From contig JAFKNA010000019.1 in NCBI GenBank assembly GCA_017305135.1, forward strand, positions 1 to 64,000: 64,000 bases of DNA, given 5' to 3'. The stretch is from Lysobacterales bacterium (GTDB lineage Bacteria; Pseudomonadota; Gammaproteobacteria; Xanthomonadales; Rhodanobacteraceae). The notes below the pieces were generated by a model. The model had not been told where the DNA came from, did no database searches, and worked only from the letters and a program-made list of their open reading frames with translations. The stretch's first letter is position 1. Each line of letters begins with the position of its first letter. The position numbers and the translations under genes were made by a program. This document shows positions 57,593 to 64,000 of this stretch, one piece after another.

Positions 57593-59830
57593 CTACAGCA
57601 GCAGGTTCTCCGGCTCCGGTACTGCCGTCTGCAGCACATAGCCCTGCCCACCGGCTTCCGCGGGAGTGAAGGAATCGAACCCACCGGCCCCGCCATTGCC
57701 GCCAGCGGCGCCACCCCCGCCGCCACGCAACTGGTTGCCTGACACCGGGATCGAGTTGGTCCCGCCAGCACCACCACTTGCCTGGATGGTGCCGGACACG
57801 ACCGGCGGCATGGCGGACAACAGATGTACGATGCCGCCGCCGCCCCCGCCGCCTGCGCCCTTCCATTGGGGGGAGCCACCGAACATGGCAGCAGCGCCCG
57901 CGCCGCCGTTCGCGCGCACCGTCCCGGCGATTGAAACGCTGCCCTTGCCGAGCAGCACCAGTACGCCGCCGCCACCCCCACCATTGCCGGGCTCGGTGTC
58001 GCCCCCGCCCGGCGGACGGTCGCCGCCACCACCCGCGGCTCCATTGGCATTGATTGAACCACCCGCGGTCACCATCAACCTGCCCTGCGCGACGATGACC
58101 AGCGATCCGCCGCCTTCGCTGCCACTCCGCTCGGCCGCCTTCGCACCCGCACCGCCGCCGCCCGGACCGGGCCGAAGCAGTTGCGCGGCCTGCAGCACCG
58201 CCAGTCCTCGACCACCCGGGGAGATTCCGGCCGGTGCGCGGGCGATGCCCTGTCCCGGCGAGCCCAAGGCTCCACCGGTGTCACCCGGCATCACCGTGAT
58301 CGTCCCGCTGACCGTGACGTCGCCGGTCGCGCGGATCACGAGTCCGCTCGGCACGATCAGGGTGCCGGCGACATTGACGGCGGTGAACTGGAGGTGCTGG
58401 CGGCCCGCCAGCACCGCGTAGCCGGCCGCGGTGCTGAGGTCCAGCGTCGTGCCGGCGGCCACTGCCAACGTGCCGCCTGAGCCATCACCGAAGACGCCGC
58501 TGCTGCCGCTCGGCCCTTGCGGACCCTGCGGACCCTGTGCGCCGACGGCGCCCGGTGCCCCGCCTGGACCTTGCGGGCCCGTCGCGCCCTGCGCCCCGGT
58601 CGCGCCCTGCGGACCGGCCTCGCCGGCCGGGCCCGGCGCGCCCGCCTCGCCCTGCGGGCCGGCCGCACCGCTCGCACCTGCCGGACCGACCGGACCCTGC
58701 TCACCCGTCGGGCCTTGCGGACCGGTCAGGCCCTGCGGCCCGGTCGCGCCTTGCGGGCCGGGCTCACCGGCCGGCCCCTGCGCACCCGCCTCGCCCTGCG
58801 GACCGGTCGCACCGATCGCACCTGCCGGACCGACCGGACCCTGCTCACCCATCGGGCCTTGCGGGCCGATAGCGCCCTGCGGGCCGGGCTCGCCGGCTGG
58901 CCCCTGCGCACCCGCCTCGCCCTGCGGACCGGTCGCACCGATCGCACCTGCCGGACCGACCGGACCCTGCTCACCCTGCGGGCCTTGCGGACCGGCCAGG
59001 CCCTGCGCTCCGGTCGCGCCCTGCGGGCCGGGCTCGCCGGCCGGCCCCTGCGCACCCGTCTCACCCTGGGGACCGGCCACACCGCTCGCGCCTGCCGGAC
59101 CGGCCGGACCCTGCGTCCCCGCCTCGCCCTGTGGGCCGACCGGACCGATTGCACCTTCCGTACCGACCGGACCCTGCTCACCCATCGGGCCTTGCGGGCC
59201 GATGGCGCCCTGCGGGCCGGGCTCGCCGGCCGGCCCCTGCGCACCCGTCTCACCCTGCGGACCGGCCACACCGCTCGCGCCTGCCGGACCGACCGGACCC
59301 TGCTCGCCCATCGGGCCTTCCGGGCCGGTCAGGCCCTGTGCCCCGGTGGCGCCCTGCGGGCCGGGCTCGCCGGCCGGCCCCTGCGCGCCCGCCTCACCCT
59401 GCGGACCGGTCGCGCCGATCGGACCTTCCGGACCGACCGGACCCGGCTCACCCGCCGGGCCTTGCGGCCCCGCATTGCCATCCAGCGCGTACAGCGCGAC
59501 CGGCGCCGCATTGACGGCCTGGCGTGGCAGCATCGGCACGCCGTCAACGCGCACCTCGAGCCAGCGCTGCTCACCGGCGAACGCGTCGGCGAAAGTGAGG
59601 TCGATCGTGAACACGCCGGCCACGATCGGATAGGCATCCGCTTCGATCGTCGCGCCGATCTGCTCGCCGCCGGCCGCTGCATCGAACAGCGCGAACGCCA
59701 AGTCGCGCGCGCCGTCGACATCGGCGCCATCCTGGGTCAGGCGGCCTTGGTAGGTGAAGAACGCCTGCTGCGGCGCGGCGCTCGCCAGCGCGGCCGTGGC
59801 CAGGAAGAAAGCGACGAGCCAGGCGCGCAT
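57593..59830 (-). CDS. Secreted collagen-like protein
   Basis: The 745-aa product has a signal peptide ([18 protein letters not shown]), an N-terminal domain of ~100 residues ([27 protein letters not shown]...RWLEVRVDG) found in other bacterial surface proteins with collagen stalks, about 109 Gly-X-Y triplets (from about residue 118 to 445) rich in GPQGPAGEP and [10 protein letters not shown], and a C-terminal glycine-rich beta domain (about 300 residues) with IPSG- and GGGGAGG-type runs. It is probably a trimeric extracellular stalk. The ATG at 59830 is preceded by AGGGGTGA. A GTG two codons earlier overlaps the upstream stop as GTGA. Confidence 0.85.
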   Translation of the reverse strand: MRAWLVAFFLATAALASAAPQQAFFTYQGRLTQDGADVDGARDLAFALFDAAAGGEQIGATIEADAYPIVAGVFTIDLTFADAFAGEQRWLEVRVDGVPMLPRQAVNAAPVALYALDGNAGPQGPAGEPGPVGPEGPIGATGPQGEAGAQGPAGEPGPQGATGAQGLTGPEGPMGEQGPVGPAGASGVAGPQGETGAQGPAGEPGPQGAIGPQGPMGEQGPVGTEGAIGPVGPQGEAGTQGPAGPAGASGVAGPQGETGAQGPAGEPGPQGATGAQGLAGPQGPQGEQGPVGPAGAIGATGPQGEAGAQGPAGEPGPQGAIGPQGPMGEQGPVGPAGAIGATGPQGEAGAQGPAGEPGPQGATGPQGLTGPQGPTGEQGPVGPAGASGAAGPQGEAGAPGPAGEAGPQGATGAQGATGPQGPGGAPGAVGAQGPQGPQGPSGSSGVFGDGSGGTLAVAAGTTLDLSTAAGYAVLAGRQHLQFTAVNVAGTLIVPSGLVIRATGDVTVSGTITVMPGDTGGALGSPGQGIARAPAGISPGGRGLAVLQAAQLLRPGPGGGGAGAKAAERSGSEGGGSLVIVAQGRLMVTAGGSINANGAAGGGGDRPPGGGDTEPGNGGGGGGVLVLLGKGSVSIAGTVRANGGAGAAAMFGGSPQWKGAGGGGGGGIVHLLSAMPPVVSGTIQASGGAGGTNSIPVSGNQLRGGGGGAAGGNGGAGGFDSFTPAEAGGQGYVLQTAVPEPENLLL
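58500..59480 (-). repeat. Collagen-coding imperfect tandem repeats
   Basis: This segment encodes the Gly-X-Y region. At the DNA level it is made of related blocks of roughly 36-90 bp, such as the one coding for [11 protein letters not shown] and [10 protein letters not shown], repeated with small changes. Near-identical blocks make recombination and copy-number change, as well as assembly errors, likely. Confidence 0.85.
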
Positions 59831-59832
59831 GA

Positions 59833-60117
59833 TCACCCCTCGAATCCGTTGTGGAAAATGTCGTCCCGCGGCGCTGCCGGCTGCCAGAAGCCGCCATGCA
59901 GTTGCAGCGGACCCGCGCTCGCGAGTCCGGCCACCGGTTCACCGATCGTGCCGGACAGCCGGTAATCGAGGGTGGCCGTGGCGAAGGAAGCCGAGGCACT
60001 GCTGCCGCCGTTCGCGATCACCTGGCCGGTGAGTCGGGGCGGGCTGGCCATCGCCGCCGGAAGCAATGCAGCGGCGAGCATCCAGGCGGCCCCGCGCTGG
60101 CAATGAAGCCGGCGCAC
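59833..60117 (-). CDS. Small exported protein ending in IFHNGFEG
   Basis: This product (94 aa from the GTG at 60117) has a signal peptide ([23 protein letters not shown]), then [54 protein letters not shown]. It ends in [10 protein letters not shown]. Its stop lies two bases before the collagen-like ATG, or overlaps the alternative GTG, so the two are probably translated together. I recall LFxxGFE-type endings on many secreted proteins of Rhodanobacteraceae, but the role of the tail is not known to me. An ATG at 60216 would give a longer, less typical N-terminus. Confidence 0.65.
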   Translation of the reverse strand: MRRLHCQRGAAWMLAAALLPAAMASPPRLTGQVIANGGSSASASFATATLDYRLSGTIGEPVAGLASAGPLQLHGGFWQPAAPRDDIFHNGFEG

Positions 60118-60315
60118 GGCAACGCGGCCGCCCGGAGACGGTCGTGCCGCGCGTTCGTCGCGGAATCGGTTCAATGGATGGCCCCTGTCGCCGCAGGAAG
60201 GCTGCGGCCCGCGCATGGTGCCACTGCCGCCAGCGATGCCACAACTCCCGTCAGCGACTTTTTTGCAGGACGTGCTTTTGCAGGAGGCGCCGGCACCGGG
60301 ACGTGCCGGTCGCCG

Positions 60316-62196
60316 TCATGGAGCGTCCAGTTCCTGCCAGCGCAGGTAGGCCGCGTCGAGTTCGACCTGCAGCGAGGTCAGGTCCTGGTTGGCGGCCACG
60401 ATCGCCGCGCTGTCCTGCTGGTAGAACGCGGGGTCCTGCATCTTTTCGCCGAGTGCGGCGATGTGCGCTTCGAGCGCCTCGATGCGCTGCGGCAGCGCCT
60501 CCAGTTCGCGTGCCTCCTTGTACCCGAGCTTGCGCCTGGCCGGGGCGGGCGCGGCCGCCACCGCGGCAGGCTTCGGCCCGGTCTTCGGAGGTTCCGGATT
60601 GCGCACCACGGCGGGCCTCTGCCGCAGCCAGTCGCTGTAGCCGCCGACGTATTCGCCGACGCGGCCGCCGCCTTCCAGCACCAGCGTGCTGGTCACCACG
60701 TTGTCGAGGAACTCGCGGTCGTGCGAGACCAGTAGCAGCGTGCCGGGATAGCCGGCCAGGAGATCCTCCAGGAGCTCCAGCGTCTCCACGTCGAGGTCGT
60801 TGGTCGGCTCGTCCATCACCAGGAGGTTCGAGGGCCGCGCGAACAGCCGGGCCAGCAGCAGGCGGTTGCGCTCGCCGCCGGACAGCGCGGTGATCGGCGC
60901 GCGGGCGCGTTCGGGCGCGAACAGGAAGTCCTGGAGATATCCCAGCGCGTGCTTGCGCGCGCCGTTGACCTCGATGTACTCGCGTCCCTCGGCGACGTTG
61001 TCGAGCGCGGAAAGGTCTTCGCGGAGCTGCGCGCGGTGCTGGTCGAAGTAGGCGATCTCGATGTTCGTGCCGAGCGTCACCGAACCCGCGTCGGGCTCGA
61101 GCTGGCCGAGCAGGAGCTTCAGCAGCGTGGTCTTGCCCGAGCCGTTCGGGCCGACCAGGCCGACGCGGTCGCCGCGCAGGATGCGCGTGCTGAAATCGTC
61201 GATGAGGACGCGCTCGCCATAGCCGAAGCGGACGCCTTCGGCTTCGACCACGCGCTTGCCCGAGGGCGCGGCGACGCCCGCCTGGAGCCTCGCGCGCCCA
61301 CCCAGCCCGCGCCGCTCCATGCGCTCGCGGCGCATCGCCTCCAGCGCCCGCACGCGACCCTCGTTGCGGGTGCGCCGTGCCTTGATGCCCTGCCGGATCC
61401 ACACCTCCTCGGCGGCGAGCTTCCGGTCGAAGAGCGCCTGCTCCTGGGCCTCGGCATGCAGGCGCTCCTCGCGCCGGCGCAGGTAATTGCCGTAATCGCC
61501 CGGCCAACTGGTCACCCGGCCGCGGTCGATCTCGACGATGCGCGTCGCCAGCGCGCGCAGGAAGCGGCGGTCGTGGGTGACGAACATCACCGAACCGGGA
61601 AAGCCGAGCAGGAGCGATTCCAGCCAGTCGATGGCCTCGATGTCGAGGTGGTTGGTCGGTTCGTCGAGCAGCAGGAGATCGGGTTCGGCGACCAGCGCGC
61701 GGGCCAGCAGCACGCGCCGCTTCATGCCGCCGGAGAGCGCGGCGAAGGCGGCCTCGGCAGGCAGCTCCAGCCGCGCCAGCGTGGCCGCGACGCGGCGGTC
61801 GAGGTCCCATCCGTGCCCCGCTTCGATGCGCGCCTGCACCGCGGAGAGCGCCGCGGCATCGCCGGAAACGCCGAGCTGCTGGCTGAGATGGTGGAACTCG
61901 GCCAGCAGCGATCCGAGCGCGCCGAGCCCGCCGGCGACCACGTCGAACACGGAACCGCCGACCCCGTGCGGCACTTCCTGCGCGAGGCGCGCGATGCGCG
62001 CGCCCGATTCCACCCGCACCTCGCCGTCATCCGGCCGGAGTTCGCCGGCGACCAGCTTCAGCAGGGTGGACTTGCCGGCGCCGTTGCGGCCGACCACGGC
62101 AATGCGCTCGCCGCGCTCGATGGCGAGATCGGCGCCATCGAGCAGCAGCGGGCCGCCGACGGAATAGTCGAGCTTGACGAGGTTGACGAGGGACAT
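60316..62196 (-). CDS. uup: ABC-F family ATPase Uup
   Basis: The 626-aa product has two ABC ATPase domains (Walker [10 protein letters not shown] near residue 37 and GPNGSGKTT near 345; signatures LSGGMKRRV and LSGGERNRL; Walker [13 protein letters not shown] and [12 protein letters not shown]) joined by a charged linker, and a C-terminal coiled coil ([28 protein letters not shown]), which identifies Uup among ABC-F proteins. ABC-F proteins act on ribosomes rather than in transport; Uup also affects precise transposon excision in E. coli. Confidence 0.95.
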   Translation of the reverse strand: MSLVNLVKLDYSVGGPLLLDGADLAIERGERIAVVGRNGAGKSTLLKLVAGELRPDDGEVRVESGARIARLAQEVPHGVGGSVFDVVAGGLGALGSLLAEFHHLSQQLGVSGDAAALSAVQARIEAGHGWDLDRRVAATLARLELPAEAAFAALSGGMKRRVLLARALVAEPDLLLLDEPTNHLDIEAIDWLESLLLGFPGSVMFVTHDRRFLRALATRIVEIDRGRVTSWPGDYGNYLRRREERLHAEAQEQALFDRKLAAEEVWIRQGIKARRTRNEGRVRALEAMRRERMERRGLGGRARLQAGVAAPSGKRVVEAEGVRFGYGERVLIDDFSTRILRGDRVGLVGPNGSGKTTLLKLLLGQLEPDAGSVTLGTNIEIAYFDQHRAQLREDLSALDNVAEGREYIEVNGARKHALGYLQDFLFAPERARAPITALSGGERNRLLLARLFARPSNLLVMDEPTNDLDVETLELLEDLLAGYPGTLLLVSHDREFLDNVVTSTLVLEGGGRVGEYVGGYSDWLRQRPAVVRNPEPPKTGPKPAAVAAAPAPARRKLGYKEARELEALPQRIEALEAHIAALGEKMQDPAFYQQDSAAIVAANQDLTSLQVELDAAYLRWQELDAP

Positions 62197-62232
62197 GCGT
62201 GGGCGTGGGCCGGGATTGCTGGGCGCGCGCCG

Positions 62233-62697
62233 TCAATGCATGCGCTGCGAGGTCGGCGCCGGAATCGCGTCGGGTGCCAGCACTATGCGCAGCGCGTTGG
62301 CGCGCAGCTCCTCCGCGCCGGTGTCGACGCGCACGCCGAGGAGGGTCGCATGATCGATCTGCAAGGGCGAGAACACGAAATTGGCCGAGAAGGTGATGCG
62401 CGCTTCCGGCCCGGAGCTTTCGCGCAGGCGCGAGGCGGTTTCGCGCAGCGACCTGAGGTCGCTCGCAGCGAGTTCGGCGCGTGCGATCTGCTGCTCGCCG
62501 AGGCTCGCCTGGATCACCAGGTGGTCGAAGGGCTGCGTCACCGGCGTGACCACGTCCACCACCACGCACAGCCGCGGCAGCACGACCGGGATGGCGGGAA
62601 GCTGCAACTGGTCGCGGTAGATGCCGACCAGGGTCTGCTTGGCGCCGGCTTCCTGGCGGATGTCGTCGCAGAAGATCGCGTGTACGTAGCGGTTCAT
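62233..62697 (-). CDS. Conserved protein, DUF6941-like
   Basis: The 154-aa product begins MNRYVHAIFCDDIRQEAGAKQTLVGIYRDQLQLP. The pattern FCDDIR...K.TLVGIY is typical of a family of small beta-rich conserved proteins that I believe is DUF6941. The rest alternates beta strands with no catalytic motif. Its function is unknown. It lies between dusA and uup on the same strand, 36 bp from the uup start. Confidence 0.7.
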   Translation of the reverse strand: MNRYVHAIFCDDIRQEAGAKQTLVGIYRDQLQLPAIPVVLPRLCVVVDVVTPVTQPFDHLVIQASLGEQQIARAELAASDLRSLRETASRLRESSGPEARITFSANFVFSPLQIDHATLLGVRVDTGAEELRANALRIVLAPDAIPAPTSQRMH

Positions 62698-62823
62698 GGG
62701 AGTGCCTGGTGTCGTTGCGGGGCCGGCCCGCGGGACGGCGTGGTGTCGCCTGCAGGGCGCAATTGTCGCAGAAAGGCGCCCCCGGCCTGCCGACATTCGA
62801 GAAGGCCGGGACGCGGCGGCGGC

Positions 62824-63813
62824 TCAGGCGGCGCGGCGCAGTTCCCCGCGGCGCGCGGCCATCGCGCGCTCGACCACCTCCCAGCCGGCGTCCGGCCGGT
62901 GCGCCTCTTCGCTCAGCACGCGGCGGAAGGCGCGCGCGCCGGACAGGCCCTGGTACAACCCGAGGACATGGCGGCTGATGTGCTGCAGGCGATCGCCGCG
63001 GGCGAGGTGCGCCTCGACGTAGGGCCGCAGGCGCCGCAGGACCTCGTCGCGGTCCGGCAGCGGCGTGCCGTGCAGCGCGTGCTCGATCTCGGCCAGGCGG
63101 AAGGGCTCGTGGTAGGCGGTGCGGCCTAGCATCACGCCGTCGACATGGCGCAGGTGATCCTCGACCTCCGCCACGGTGGAGATGCCGCCATTGATGACGA
63201 TGACGAGCCCGGGATGCTCCTGCTTCAGGCGATGCACGCGCGCATGATTGAGCGGCGGCACCTCGCGGTTCTCCTTCGGCGACAGGCCCTTCAGCCAGGC
63301 CTTGCGCGCATGCACGATGAAGGTCCGGCAGCCGGCCGCGCGCACGGCATCCACGAACTCCGCCAGCGCCGCGTACTCGTCCTGCTCGTCAACGCCGATG
63401 CGGCATTTCACGGTGACCGGAACGTCGACCGCCGCCTGCATGGCGGCGAAGCAGTCGGCCACCAGCGCCGGCTCGCGCATCAGGCAGGCGCCGAAGCGCC
63501 CCGACTGCACGCGGTCGGACGGGCAGCCGACGTTGAGGTTGATCTCGTCGTAGCCTAACTCCGCCCCGACGCGCGCCGCGGCGGCCAATTCTGCCGGCTC
63601 CGACCCGCCGAGCTGCAGCGCGAGCGGATGCTCGGCCACGTCGAAGCCGAGCAGGCGCTCGCGATCGCCATGCACCACCGCCGCCGCGGTCACCATCTCG
63701 GTATAGAGCAGCGCACGCGGGCCCAGCAGGCGATGGAAGTACCGGCAGTGACGGTCGGTCCAGTCCATCATGGGCGCCACGGACAAGGTTTTTTCTTTTT
63801 CGTTCAAACGCAT
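62824..63813 (-). CDS. dusA: tRNA-dihydrouridine(20/20a) synthase DusA
   Basis: DusA reduces uridines 20 and 20a in the tRNA D loop using FMN and NADPH. The 329-aa product has VAPMMDWTDRHCRYFHRLLGPRALLYTEMVT, the active-site cysteine in LNVGCPSDRVQSGRFGACLM, VKCRIGVD, VHARKAWLKGLSPKENR (DusA-specific) and VINGGI. The last ~80 residues form the tRNA-binding helical domain. Confidence 0.96.
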   Translation of the reverse strand: MRLNEKEKTLSVAPMMDWTDRHCRYFHRLLGPRALLYTEMVTAAAVVHGDRERLLGFDVAEHPLALQLGGSEPAELAAAARVGAELGYDEINLNVGCPSDRVQSGRFGACLMREPALVADCFAAMQAAVDVPVTVKCRIGVDEQDEYAALAEFVDAVRAAGCRTFIVHARKAWLKGLSPKENREVPPLNHARVHRLKQEHPGLVIVINGGISTVAEVEDHLRHVDGVMLGRTAYHEPFRLAEIEHALHGTPLPDRDEVLRRLRPYVEAHLARGDRLQHISRHVLGLYQGLSGARAFRRVLSEEAHRPDAGWEVVERAMAARRGELRRAA

Positions 63814-63960
63814 ACGAGGAAAGGAGCGAGGGGTGAGGCATCGCGGAAGCGCTTGAGCGACCCCGCCAATTCCAGATCGCGGATCTTACCGCGGGTACCG
63901 ATCCCCCCGGCCGCTGGCGCTATGCTGCCGCCGGGGGCGCTCAGACATCGAGGAACCATC

Positions 63961-64000
63961 ATGAAGATCGTGACCAGCCTCAGTTTCCGCGGCCAGTGCC
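63961..64000 (+). CDS. Start of a gene cut by the window edge, possibly VOC/PhnB family
   Basis: Only 13 codons are present (MKIVTSLSFRGQC). The start with a hydrophobic strand and F.G.C resembles PhnB-like VOC-family proteins (which often run ..L.F.G.C.EAF.FY). This is a guess from very little sequence. TATGCT at 63921-63926 could be a -10 for it. Confidence 0.4.
   Translation, partial: MKIVTSLSFRGQC

Noticed and set aside
58500-59480. Repeat array considered as a CRISPR locus
   Set aside because: Repeats vary, are multiples of 9 bases, have no unique spacers and encode Gly-X-Y. No cas genes are present.
58431-59633. Long plus-strand Pro/Cys/Gly-rich frame opposite the collagen-like gene
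   Set aside because: It is the mirror of the Gly-X-Y coding repeats. The minus frame has a signal peptide and recognisable domains, while this one has none.

Overview
This 64 kb window looks like chromosomal DNA from a high-GC gammaproteobacterium of the Lysobacterales (Xanthomonadales), most plausibly Rhodanobacteraceae or a close relative. The reasons are gene order (a dcw cell-wall/division cluster that lacks murD, the lpxC-dciA-M23-secA-Nudix block, and metX-metB-hom behind a SAM-I riboswitch), the protein sequences, and abundant dispersed intergenic repeats built from GGGAATC-like units. I see no prophage, insertion sequence, CRISPR array, tRNA or rRNA gene. Taxonomy is inferred by eye and was not tested by any search.

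Layout. Positions 230-6732 carry, mostly on the minus strand, a Nudix/ThiE-like fusion, secA, an M23 peptidase, divergent dciA, and lpxC. Positions 6966-22700 are the dcw cluster on the minus strand, transcribed as mraZ-rsmH-ftsL-ftsI-murE-murF-mraY-ftsW-murG-murC-ddlB-ftsQ-ftsA-ftsZ. Most junctions are 4-bp ATGA overlaps. Its promoter and a four-repeat MraZ operator can be read directly. Upstream lie rnpB, a small membrane protein gene and rsmI, with lpoA-yraN-dolP divergent on the plus strand. Positions 27635-31419 hold ribH-nusB-(unknown multi-span membrane protein)-thiL-pgpA. Positions 31522-35073 hold metX-metB-hom with a promoter, two met boxes, a SAM-I riboswitch and a hairpin that can hide the metX ribosome binding site. 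Then come prfC, an ECF sigma factor with a partner membrane protein, an M48 peptidase with lemA, a serine hydrolase, a TonB-like protein and a three-gene YqjD/YqjE-type cluster.

Positions 44823-45630 hold the most unusual gene: a nearly complete MetJ repressor domain fused in frame to a histone H1-like Lys/Ala/Pro-rich tail of about 135 residues, with three contiguous met boxes upstream. With the metX leader, this suggests two SAM-sensing layers on methionine synthesis: MetJ-type repression at the promoter and a riboswitch acting on translation. Next are gcvT-gcvH and an NfeD/slipin pair.

Positions 49258-57188 form an efflux operon: membrane-fusion protein, MacB-type ATPase, two FtsX/MacB-type permeases, a sigma54-dependent NtrC-type regulator and an NtrY-type kinase. 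It is headed by an exact sigma54 promoter match. Every junction between these six genes carries a copy of the GGGAATC/GATTCCC inverted repeat, and copies have extended the C-termini of at least three proteins in the window (FtsQ, the regulator, the ATPase). The right end has a secreted collagen-like protein and a small exported partner ending in IFHNGFEG, then uup, a small conserved protein, dusA, and the first codons of a possible VOC-family gene.
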